This document shows positions 51,301 through 59,474 of a stretch of 64,000 nucleotides of DNA, piece after piece. The position numbers and the translations under genes are program-made. Source of the DNA: Phorcus lineatus (Eukaryota > Mollusca > Gastropoda > Trochida > Trochidae). Within the stretch, counting starts at the first letter, position 1, and each line of letters opens with the position of its first letter. The stretch lies in assembly GCA_921293015.1 (NCBI GenBank), contig OV121084.1, positions 25,048,946 through 25,112,945 of the forward strand, given 5' to 3'. Below the pieces are notes generated by a model. The model was not told the DNA's origin, searched no databases, and saw only the letters and a list, made by a program, of their open reading frames with translations.

Positions 51301-54300
51301 ACGATTTCACTTGGGACAAAATATCCTATAACAATACATAAAATTGTGAAAAATAACAGCATCATATGTATATAACAAGCACATCTGCAAATATTACCTG
51401 TATTCACCATGCACAAAAAATCTATGCACAAGTTCTTGTGTTTCAGCTCATGTAATGCATTCAGCAGTTGCATCTCTCTAGTGAAGTAGACAACCTACTA
51501 AGTCTATACTTCCGAAACATACACGAAAAGAATGAGTCGTTAAATAATGATTGGAATCTAAAAATTTTGAAATTGTGTATAATCCTTACTCTTTCATATC
51601 AAAAAAGATATACAGACATTTTCCTCAAAAACAGTATCACACACTAACTTATGTCATAATGCATATATCTAAATTTGCAGGTATGTTTGTTTTCTCACTC
51701 CTGTCTATGATCCCTGCCACCTCGGAAAAGTTTCGTAAAGCTCGTCAAAGCTATGTGCGCAGTTTTGTCGAGAAGGGATTCCTGACCAGTTTGCTTGGTG
51801 GCATGATCCTCGGCGCAGGGATGACAATCTCTGGAGCGGTAGGCAGTTAAGTTGTGATACAGCCTAATGATCATTAGTATGAGAAGTTGATGTCTATGTC
51901 TATGAACTTTTCTAATCTTGTTCATCAATCAGTTATATGGATGTTAAGTTCCATTATTTTGATAAGCCCCTTACATTACAAATTCAGTCATGTCTAACTC
52001 TCTCTCGATCCCTAATAAACCTTGCAAATAACTGTAAATCATAACCCATGTGTACTTGATGTCTATTTTGACCCAGAGCTAGTCTAATATCCAAGAAACG
52101 CTGAACCTTAGCAAGCTGGGGTTGGCACAGGGATCTTGGTAGGCAGACCCATGATTGAGATTAATGCCCCTCTATATAGGAATAAAAATTTAACAGGTAT
52201 CAAGGGTGCTTATTATATTCCTTTACAATAGTTGATTAGTTCATTTGACATCGTTGAAGTTATTAAATTGTAACGTATTCTAAAGATTTACAAATATAGA
52301 TATTAACATTAATTAAAATAAGAAATCAAATGAAGAACAAAGTAAGAGCATTTTGGACAAGGAAAGTTATCTAAATAAACTCTCTGAATAAGAAGTATCT
52401 AAATGAACTTTTGTGAATATAAAATCAACAGGTTTTCAAGGGACGGGGAGGATCCAATTATTAAAATAGATGACCAATCTATGGTTGACAAAACTTCAAT
52501 CCAATTGTTTGAGGCATAGAGAGTATTAGAGGGTCTTAAAATCAATTTTGTACTCTTAAGAAATTACTGATAAATGTGTCTATGTCTATTTCAGTGTCCA
52601 GGTATGGTCTTGGTACAGGTGGGTGCCAGGGTTTCTTCTGCAGGTGAGAACTCGTTAAGCTATGTAATGTTCAGTTATTGATCAAGTACTTAAAATGGTT
52701 AAGTGTACACTTACTGTCATTTATTTACATCTTATTACAAAAGTGTCATATCTAAAATATAGGATATTTGATAGCTTTTCCAGACCCTTTCTAATAACTT
52801 TGTTGAAATGATTACAGTTATGGTAGTTTTTTTAGAATATCCTGATGTGTCCTGATATGTCAATCATAAACATTTGTCTTTGATTGAAAAATGCTCACTA
52901 ACAAATAAATTGTGTTGATCTATTTTGACAGCTTAAAATTAAAAAAAAAAAATCGTTTCAAATTTTGCATTTATTATTCAAATCATATACCCAATAAACA
53001 AAACCCTTGCGAGATATCAGATAAAAGATCACATCATAAGATTTTTCATGTTGTCATGTCACCATGACAAAACGATTTATTGCTCTTATGCACCATATGA
53101 TAAATATGAACCCAAAAATGATTGCTTTTGTAGGTGAAAAGCTGTCATGAATTTTTGAAAATATGAGTGTAAAATTTTGGTGTTGATGTTGATAGTGGTG
53201 ACGCTGATTGGATGCCTGTGTGGAGCGGTAGTGTATGGAGCATTGGAGCCATATTTCACCAACAGGCTGAAGCCTAAACAGCCTTACATGCAGAACTTGT
53301 GAGTTTACACTATTTATTTATGATTACTGGTCATTGAATGAAAATTAACTGTGTTATCAGTCACCGGTGAAAATTACAAAGGAATGTGTTATCAGGCACT
53401 GTGTTCAACAAAGATGTTCTGATGTCAACTAAATATGCTCTGACATTATGGAGTTCTTGCTGAGTTCATGGGCTCTTTAAGTTTATGTAATCTATGTATG
53501 GGAAAAAATACAACTATGATCATTAAAATAGATATAATAGCAAAACTTGTCTACAATATAATGTTTGTCTCATCCTGTGAGGCAGAGTATTTAAATATCA
53601 TCTACAGTGACAAGCATGAGTGATTACCTATGGTATCATCTACAGTGACAAGCATGAGTGATCGTGTAAAAAGAGAAAATTTGGTCTTATCTTAACAATA
53701 CAAATCACATCATCTTGTGAGGTATAAGAGATTAATATTATCACTTATGATTGCTCCACTCATGACTGCACCACTCGTTATATTATAAACCCACTTCCTG
53801 ATGTTGATGTGGCTGGTATTTTTTCCCTCAATCAAGTATTCTGATTCAATGCAATGATCTGGTTGCAATTAAAGTTAATTCTGCAATCAGCAATGTTGTC
53901 TCAAACTGGACATTTGAACTGTTTCCACAACCGTTGATAAGAACCAGAGTGCTCCATGAACATATTTCTTTCTGGACAGAAGTCGGTGAGAATTCAGATT
54001 TTCGGTTGGGTTTGTTATGAAGGTCTAACTCATTTTGCCAACAAATTCAATGTGTCCAGGCATTCATGTTTGCATTCTTTATGACGTGTTGAGAACTGAT
54101 ACTTGTGAAACTGAATAGATATTGAGTGAACCTTTCGCATCATATTTGAAAAAGTAAAATGCCATAAGTGAAAGCATTATGATACAGTCGTCTTAACATG
54201 ATTGATAGTGACCCAAAAAAGAAACTATTTTGGTAAATATAAAGGAGGTAGGAGGTTTGATAGTCGGATGTAGTTCTAAATCATGTGTTTGTGTTTATCA

Positions 54301-57218
54301 GCATCTACAGTGCATTCAAATGAACTTCAGCTAATTATTGGACACCCGTCATATTTGCCATTCACGTTCTCTCCCCCTTCCTAATTGATACATTTGTATA
54401 ACACCTATATGCTTCTTAAGGTGCCTCTTTTTACCATGGTAATTGGATGTCCCGCTTCAATACATAACATTTCCAACATCAACTCCTTTTGGAGTTTGCA
54501 ACTTTTGCAGCCATCAGACATAACAAATTTACCAACCATTTTCACTCTGACGAGGTACCCATTCACAGCTAGGTTAACTGGGACACAGTCATATTTGTCC
54601 AAGTTACTGTACATTGTTGTACCTACAACTAAATGGTATGTTTGTTTTCTTGTGGCCACCATCTGGTCATTTACCAACAGATTTAAGTACACAAGGGCTC
54701 CGGATAAGATTCGTATCTGTGTAAAATACACACAGGTAATACAGATATACGCTTAAAAATGAAATCAATGAGTGACAGATACACACAACTTTCCCAGAAT
54801 ACAAGTCAGATATTTGTTTACAGGAGTAATCATGACTTGTCAAAATAAAATTTCAAATCTCAAATAGTAGTCAACTTGATGCCAACCTGTATGAATACAA
54901 AGATTATCTATATTATATTTCGTCAAAGAGAAATCACTTGTTTATTTACAGATTAAGTATGTATAGAATATAATCAACGACTAACATCGACAAAGATGCT
55001 AACTTGGAATGAGGATCTGAAAACCATAAAACTTGAAATACTCATAGTTTGTTTCGTGTGGTAATTTTACTCCTCAATTTCTATTTTAAGGAGTGAAATA
55101 CCCCTGAGTCCAAATAATTATCTGGAGTCCTGAAGGGGTAATGGCATCACTGAAAAAGTCTGCACACAAAATAGACTTCAAAGTTTTTACATCCTGTCAC
55201 AGACGAGATTGAACCCATAAAGTCAAGCTTGCTTTATCACTAGCCTGGTGGTTTTGCCCACTTGGTCACTTTCCCCCTTATGTTTCCACGTTTTTAGTTT
55301 GGCAGATCTGTAAACCAAGGCATTTTAAAAGTTTTGCCTTATATCTGAAATTTATAAACTCAACACAAAACTGAATAAAATGCTGATTTTGAAAACATGA
55401 ATATCATCAACATCCATTAGTTCCATATGAGGGTTTAAATGTAGTCACATTTTTACCACTATGGAAATGACCACTGATTTTTTCATATCTGTTTTTGTGT
55501 CTTTTCTTTGTTTTAGCCAGTCTTTCTGGCACATAAATTAACTTAATATGTATTCAATTTAGCAGATGGGTTGCAGTTCTAAATTTAACTGTACTACCAC
55601 CATACAATATATATAAGATAAAGTGACTACAAATGATTTTAATGGAAACATATGGGACCATGCTATGTCAACAAACAAACAATGCTTATTAGAATGTTTA
55701 TTCTTAAAGTCAATTTTAAAACATCAATACTGAAAAATGGGCATTAAATTTATATATACTATGACAATGCTATTCATCAAATGTTATGATTATTATTATA
55801 AATCACTCACACTAAATGCATTTGTAGTAGAGCCTTTTATAGATCTTAAAATATAAATGTATGAGGAGTTGTCTCCCTTTATTTTCCTCTAACAATGGCA
55901 TCATTGAACACTCAAGCTGTTGCATGATGGTGTCATGTCTACCTCACTGCTTGTGTACCGCATTGTCTGTAGAAAATCATTATTGCAAATCAACCATTTT
56001 AGGAAAACTATTTCATGTAAAGAGCGGATTTTTATTTTTAACTTCTAATGCTAATGATGATGATGAGGATACTTATATTGCGCTGTATCAACAACATCAA
56101 GGACCATGTTCAATGGGCACATTATTACCCTGGTGTCAGGACAAACATCGTTCATTTTCATTCTCAAATCGGTTAGAGTTTGAAACCTAGCTGTCAAATA
56201 TGGTGCCTTATTGTTACCATCACATTGCCATCACCTCCACTCCAGATACTCAGGCAAACTGCTTGGTGAACAGAGGCACATTTTGACTAAAATATCTTGC
56301 CCGAGGTGACACCACAAGTCTCTCAACTTGTATCTCAGTGTAGGGCAGGGAGTCGTGTCTCAAACGCTCAGTTTATTTGGCCAGGAATGAACCTCGTAAC
56401 CTCTCCATCTGATGAGCTGCCCAGGATGTTGCTAAACTTCTCAAGCAGTTTACTGAGCTATGATCAGGACCACACTGCCTATTCTCATTGCTGGCAACAT
56501 TTTCTTAAAGAGCTATGTTACTATTGACAGAAATTCTGCATGAAATCTGAACAGTTATTGTTCAGTTGTTACAGGCTGCATGTGTTCCCTTGGGCCATCT
56601 CAAACATCTTTGCACATATCATTAGGGCAATTGCTTCAATTTCTAATTGGCAATGCCACATATTTGAAACTTTTATCCAATTTGCTTTATTTATTTTATA
56701 TCAAAAGTCAGTTTGCAGTTACAAAGGCTATTATATGAGTGTCCATGACCAACTATCTCTATGACACGCTAGACTAGTATAAATATTTCCCAAGCTAGAG
56801 TGAGGGAACATACTGACATTCAGGCACAAGTGTAGTAAACATAGTATGTCATGGGCACAAATATGATATTCTGCTTATTACTAAAGTCACGGATCAAAGA
56901 AAATAATCAAAATCGACATCCAAGAACATGCTGATTACCTATAGACAGAAGATTTGGAACGCAACATCACAGACAAAATATGACATCAAAGCATGTTTAT
57001 GTTTGTGATGTCACAATGCTAAAAGGATTTATATATATATATGATTCTCTATATGATTGTCCTTGTTTGTAAGAGTGTTGTATTGGCATCTCTTATGTTT
57101 CAGCTTGCATCAGATCCAAGGTGCCCCATACTTCACCGTCTCCCTGCCGATGGCCGCTGTGGTCGCTATGGTGGTGTTTGGTTTGGAGCTAGTAGTACCC
57201 TGGGAATCAGAACTGCAG
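30303..57218 (+). CDS. YeeE/YedE (DUF395) sulfur-transport family membrane protein, 5' half (6 exons; continues past the window)
   Basis: Multi-pass membrane protein of the family that includes bacterial TsuA, a thiosulfate importer; the animal substrate is unknown. Exons: 30303-30465, 37253-37336, 51681-51838, 52595-52643, 53196-53298, 57104-57218. Phases join perfectly (224 codons). The N-terminal cytosolic stretch MDRHQAKVEQHLRNM precedes helix VIPITTCVICGGIFGFAAGK. Exon 2 gives VFETSVIQDQMSMQRFIMVK. Exons 3-4 give LLGGMILGAGMTISGACPGM, which carries the cysteine-containing signature loop of the family, then VLVQVGA. Exons 5-6 give further helices (LIGCLCGAVVYGALEP; MAAVVAMVVFGLELVVPW). 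Family members have two such halves, so roughly 150-200 residues should follow beyond 57218. The exon 6 donor reads CAG/GCAAGT, a GC-AG type. Intron 2 holds a TRIM gene. Family assignment is firm; function and origin are inference. Confidence 0.85.
30604..30815. mobile_element. SINE-like insertion with 13-bp target-site duplication
   Basis: CCTAGTCAATGTC occurs at 30604-30616 and again at 30803-30815, bracketing about 186 bp. The insert contains GGTTCGCTAGTTCC (box-B-like) and ends GCAGCGTTAAACCCCAACTCACTTCACCTCA. This resembles the ..GGCGTAAAAC..ACTCACTCAC 3' end of short repeats common in molluscs. It is non-coding and lies in intron 1 of the YeeE-family gene. Confidence 0.7.
31668..32080. 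mobile_element. 413-bp insertion inside the mariner transposase, 6-bp target duplication
   Basis: The mariner frame breaks after CGCCG and resumes after a second CTTACG; CTTACG stands at 31662-31667 and 32081-32086. The insert contains repeated TATTGCAATACG palindromic words (about 32005-32030) and has no ORF. Its family is unknown to me. The direct repeat marks it as a mobile insertion that post-dates the mariner. Confidence 0.75.
32833..33288. mobile_element. MITE 'AGGGCTCC', copy 1, inserted in mariner
   Basis: Ends AGGGCTCCAGATAA and TTATCTGGAGCCCT are perfect 14-bp inverted repeats. Length is 456 bp and there is no transposase. The mariner reading (RRWEKC-type end) stops at the left border, and YDSDYVEK resumes at the right border, so the MITE sits in the last part of the mariner ORF. 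A second copy lies at 54694-55131. No clean target duplication is visible. The superfamily is left open; CAGGG-type ends would suit hAT. Confidence 0.85.
33392..34283. other. Non-coding intron 1 sequence
   Basis: AT-rich intronic DNA of the YeeE-family gene between the mariner and the Helentron-like element. No ORF or repeat with support. Confidence 0.4.
34335..34390 (+). repeat. (CCGT)n microsatellite of the pearl-like element
   Basis: Mostly CCGT tetranucleotides with interspersed CCAT, directly upstream of the 145-bp core array. Confidence 0.9.
34496..35945 (+). repeat. 145-bp tandem core array with a 725-bp higher-order period
   Basis: TGACCCCATGAC recurs at 34496, 34641, 34786, 34931, 35076, 35221, 35366, 35511, 35656 and 35801, exactly 145 apart; a last decayed copy lies near 35925. 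Units differ in the linker (CTTCTTCTCCAG or TTTTTCCCTAG; ACTGGAGATT or AACGGGGATT). Units 34641, 34786 and 34931 pair best with those 725 bp further on (35366, 35511, 35656), showing block duplication of five units. Each unit contains the palindrome GACCCCAAATGGGGTC. Confidence 0.9.
36095..37252. other. Non-coding end of intron 1
   Basis: No recognisable gene. Several chance ORFs only (for example 36711-36947). The polypyrimidine tract TTTTTTTTATCATTTCAG ends at 37252 as the acceptor of YeeE-family exon 2. Confidence 0.45.
37757..37891 (+). repeat. 27-bp minisatellite, about five copies
   Basis: The unit TTTTTCTCTCTATTATGAAG...CATGTTG is repeated with one shortened copy. It lies in intron 2 of the YeeE-family gene. 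Confidence 0.85.
38288..38637. mobile_element. MITE with TTAA ends and imperfect TIRs
   Basis: The left end TTAAAGGAGCAGTAGCACGA and the inverted right end TTGCTACAGCCCCTTTAA differ at a few positions. TTAA is on both sides. About 350 bp, non-coding. The TTAAAGG start is shared with the MITE at 22409, but the inner sequence differs, so it is a separate and older family of the same type. Confidence 0.75.
38638..41039. other. Non-coding intron 2 sequence
   Basis: AT-rich with no supported gene. The ORFs at 38976-39227 and 39878-40165 have no familiar motif and look like chance. Confidence 0.4.
41040..41315 (+). repeat. Degenerate minisatellite upstream of the TRIM gene
   Basis: Five or six loosely spaced copies of a motif like AGAGTTAACTAAAGGGTTGATGG...TTAACATT, each about 40-50 bp and strongly diverged. 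It ends about 15 bases before the presumed TRIM promoter. Confidence 0.55.
41325..41459 (+). promoter_or_regulatory. Presumed promoter/5' UTR of the TRIM gene
   Basis: A locally GC- and CpG-richer stretch (CGGTCACCGGTCACCGCGAG near 41434) directly before ATG 41460, in otherwise AT-rich intron DNA. No TATA box. Confidence 0.4.
41460..47125 (+). CDS. TRIM-type RING/B-box/coiled-coil protein with C-terminal beta-propeller, nested in YeeE-gene intron 2
   Basis: Probable E3 ubiquitin ligase. Exons: 41460-41486 (MEQELAELQ), 44855-45152, 45483-47125, phases consistent, 655 aa. If exon 1 is noncoding, translation starts at ATG 44855, the first codon of exon 2. RING (about 22-70): CLLCCERL...CGHSFCKECL...CPSC. 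B-box 1 (about 120-165): CFSC...CQDC...CSDC. B-box 2 (179-215): CKEH...CNDC...CQKC. A coiled coil (about 225-330) rich in K, E and Q follows. The C-terminal 280 residues show blade-like repeats (VVTDNNNNSIKSF; GDIIVSDASINHGI; GEMLITDCLAQKVIQLS) as in NHL-type TRIM2/3/56/71 relatives. Such genes are multiplied in molluscs, so one-to-one orthology cannot be claimed. The frame is intact. Exon 3 has two in-frame acceptors six bases apart. Confidence 0.88.
41487..44854 (+). other. Intron 1 of the TRIM gene
   Basis: AT-rich and without a supported gene. A short AT palindromic tract (AAATTTAAATTTAAATT region, 43618-43662) is the only structure noted. The donor is CAG/GTGAGC and the acceptor TTTTCAG/ATG. 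Confidence 0.5.
47126..48603 (+). other. TRIM 3' UTR and intron 2 flank
   Basis: No ORF of interest. AATAAA candidates occur near 48331, 48391 and 48547, so the 3' UTR may be up to about 1.4 kb. Confidence 0.35.
48604..48761. mobile_element. Hairpin MITE, about 42-bp arms
   Basis: AGGAAGACCAGGTTCT-ATGGATAGTCAACTTCTTC (in two parts) is answered by an inverted copy ending GGTTTTCCT at 48761, with a loop of about 70 bp. The arms differ at a few bases. Non-coding. Confidence 0.8.
48966..49090. mobile_element. Small MITE with about 30-bp imperfect TIRs
   Basis: GGCCTAGATTTCCGAAGCG...GTGCCA at the left is answered by TGGTGCC...GCTTTGGAAATCTAGGCC at the right. About 125 bp. Confidence 0.7.
49672..49808. 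repeat. 137-bp near-perfect palindrome
   Basis: TTATAACATTCCGTC at the left and GACGGAATGTTATAA at the right continue inward as matching arms of about 65 bp (GGGATATATTATTCCCGCG...; ...TTGCATAAAACCTTTC). Only a few mismatches and almost no loop. Probably a foldback MITE. It may be the left part of a larger compound with the next element. Confidence 0.85.
49813..50056. mobile_element. MITE-like segment with 12-bp TIRs
   Basis: TTTATCATACCG at 49813 and CGGTATGATAAA at 50045 are exact inverted repeats enclosing about 244 bp without an ORF. It starts four bases after the 137-bp palindrome. Confidence 0.55.
50065..50647. mobile_element. MITE with 19-20-bp perfect TIRs near TTAA
   Basis: AAGTCATAGTCTCATTTTTG (50068) and its exact inverse ending at 50644 enclose about 577 bp. 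Both ends overlap a TTAA, but the two sides are out of step by one base, so the exact target duplication is unclear. Non-coding. Confidence 0.75.
50648..51680. other. Non-coding end of intron 2
   Basis: No gene supported. It ends with AAATTTGCAG, the acceptor of YeeE-family exon 3. Confidence 0.45.
53594..53662 (+). repeat. Short direct duplication
   Basis: TATCATCTACAGTGACAAGC...GAGTGAT occurs twice, about 38 bases apart, in intron 5 of the YeeE-family gene. Confidence 0.7.
54694..55131. mobile_element. MITE 'AGGGCTCC', copy 2
   Basis: Starts AGGGCTCCGGATAAG and ends TTATCTGGAGTCCT. Internal sequence follows copy 1 (32833-33288) from end to end in the same orientation (for example CAATGAGTGACAGATAC and GGAGTGAAATACCCCT), with scattered substitutions and small indels. 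Lies in intron 5 of the YeeE-family gene. Confidence 0.85.
55132..57103. other. Non-coding intron 5 remainder
   Basis: No supported gene. ORFs at 55861-56190 and 56297-56527 show no familiar motif. It ends at TTATGTTTCAG, the acceptor of exon 6. Confidence 0.4.
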
Positions 57219-58029
57219 GCAAGTCATGGGTGTTATTGATAGCGATAGGCAGAGAACCAGTCACAGCTTAGACCACCTGTTCCCATTCATAAGCAATATT
57301 TATGTTTACTACTCGACCGTGTAAGATACTTCAGTATGATATTTATACCGCGATATTAAACTAGTGTAATACCGCTGTACATATGATGTCACAATATTGT
57401 GTGGTTTCGACGTCACAATGTAAGCACCGCTGTCACAATGGCGGCCAAGTTACCAAAAGTTTCGTTCAGTACACTTTTGGCAATCATGCTTGATTACTGA
57501 GGTCAAGTAATATGTACAGAATACTAAACTTCCTTCAATTTGATATTATTTTTATTAAACTCGTTAATTTTATGGTATCAAACTCGCTTAAGCTCGTTTT
57601 ACACTTAATCATTAACTCAACTAACTATTAACTCATTTATCAAGGCTTGTGTTTAGTTCTTACTTTACTGTTATTCATCACTATAAAACAATTTGAATTA
57701 TATATCTTAACCCTTCCGTTGCTGAATATTATTTTGACCAGTTTTGCCCCCGTGGCTGAATTTTCCAGCACTCGCCTCGCTACGGTAATAACGCAATTAG
57801 CCCCTGTGGCTGAATTATTTCGCACCGCGAGTCGCGGCTGTTTTTTCGATAAATGGTGTATTCACATGGCGGATTACGGATGAAACTGACCGTTCGATAC
57901 AAAAGTAGCCCGCCAATCCCGTACACAAATGAACGATCTTTATCCGACACTTTGAATGAAATTTTTATCTTACCTAGAACGGTTTCTATTGCAATATGAA
58001 GATTGTCTTTATTTAGAGTTACGGTAAAT

Positions 58030-59260
58030 CCTTAAATATAATCGCACAATTAATTTTTTTATATGGAATTGAAGATACATTATTCCTCTTTACGATGATA
58101 TATATCTTTTTACAATGCGACCTCTAGTTAGATTTCTACAATTATCTAAAGATTGTCTTTATTTCCGGCTGAATAAAATCCCTAATACTTAGCGCGCATA
58201 CATGTATTATATATGGAATTGTAGACAATTTATTCTTCTTTATGATGATAAAAGATTGTTAGAACATGTCACCCTGTTCAAAAGATATACGCCGCGAAAG
58301 ATGGTTGGGGGTACCCCGAGGATGCTCCGACATAACGGGATTTTTAGCCAGAACTAATTCTCCCTTGGGCAGTCTGGCATCGGTACGCTAATTAGTACCG
58401 TTATACCCCCGGGGCACCCCCGAGGCACCAGCATGCGAGTGCCAGTGTTCTAAGCACCAGCGTTGCTTCCTGCTGTACCGATCCTCTCGGCGCGTGCAGT
58501 CACACGCGGGCGAACACTCCGAGATAATAAAATCAATCATTCTATACGCACGCCGCATCGTTATTTCTTGCTGCGCATGTACAAATTATACATGGAAATA
58601 AAGATAAATCTTTCGTCCTTACGACTGTGAAAAAATAATGAAAAGGTGCCAACTGGTTCAAAAGATATGAAAAACGAAAGAGTGATACCCTCAACTACTT
58701 GAAAACAAATTTTGATAAGCGTTCTATTTGCGACACCAGTCGCATCATCCACCGCATCATTATTATTGACTGCGCATATGCATATTATACATGGAATTAA
58801 AAACAATTATATTCCCTTGAAATAGGTGAAAAAAATATAAAAAAGTATAAAATAGTTCGGGAGATATGAACCGCGAAAGAGCGACACCCTCAACTACTTG
58901 AAAATAGATTTTGACAATCGTTTTATTTGCGACATTTGTCGCAGCACTCGCCGCACCATTTTTATTAATTGTGCACATGCATATTATACATGGAATTAAA
59001 GATCATTCTTTCCGCTTGAGAAAGGTGGAAAAAAATTTAAAAAGTGCCAAATAGTTCGGGAGATATGAACCGTTAAAGAGGGGTACCCTCAGACATTTGG
59101 GGAAAAAAATTGATAATTGCGACATTTCTCGCATTATTTGCCGCTTCTTTATTATGTGTTGCGCACATACACATTTCATAATGAATCAAAGCCAGTTCTT
59201 TTTCCTTTACGATGATGTAAAAAGTATGAAGTTTCGCCACCCGATTCTAAGAAAACAAAT
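58030..59260 (+). repeat. Left array of diverged repeat of about 195 bp
   Basis: The core TTGCGCATRTACAT-TTATACATGGAATTAAAGA recurs near 58073, 58213, 58591, 58790, 58990 and 59180, mostly about 190-200 apart. It is followed in each unit by a CTTTACGATGATRTAAAAA-like word, GTTCGGGAGATATGAACCGCGAAAG, and a GCGGCGCTTGCYGC-like word (each cited loosely). Units are strongly diverged. Confidence 0.7.
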
Positions 59261-59474
59261 TGCGAAAGATCGGGGGTAGGTTCGTGATGCGGCTCGTATC
59301 GAACGTCCAGTAACAGCTCACATTGACTTTCTCTGTCTCTTTTACGACTTAAAAAAAAGATTATTTTATTGACAATCAGTATTTTATATTACACTTATTC
59401 ACCTTATTGATGTGAAGAATAAACTTTATAAGGAGAGTAACGCTCATCCACACTTCTGCTTCTTTCTTCTTTCT

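Noticed and set aside
54385-54756. Overlapping 123-aa and 108-aa ORFs on both strands
   Set aside because: No motif is recognised, they run into a MITE at 54694, and they lie within an intron; taken as chance frames.
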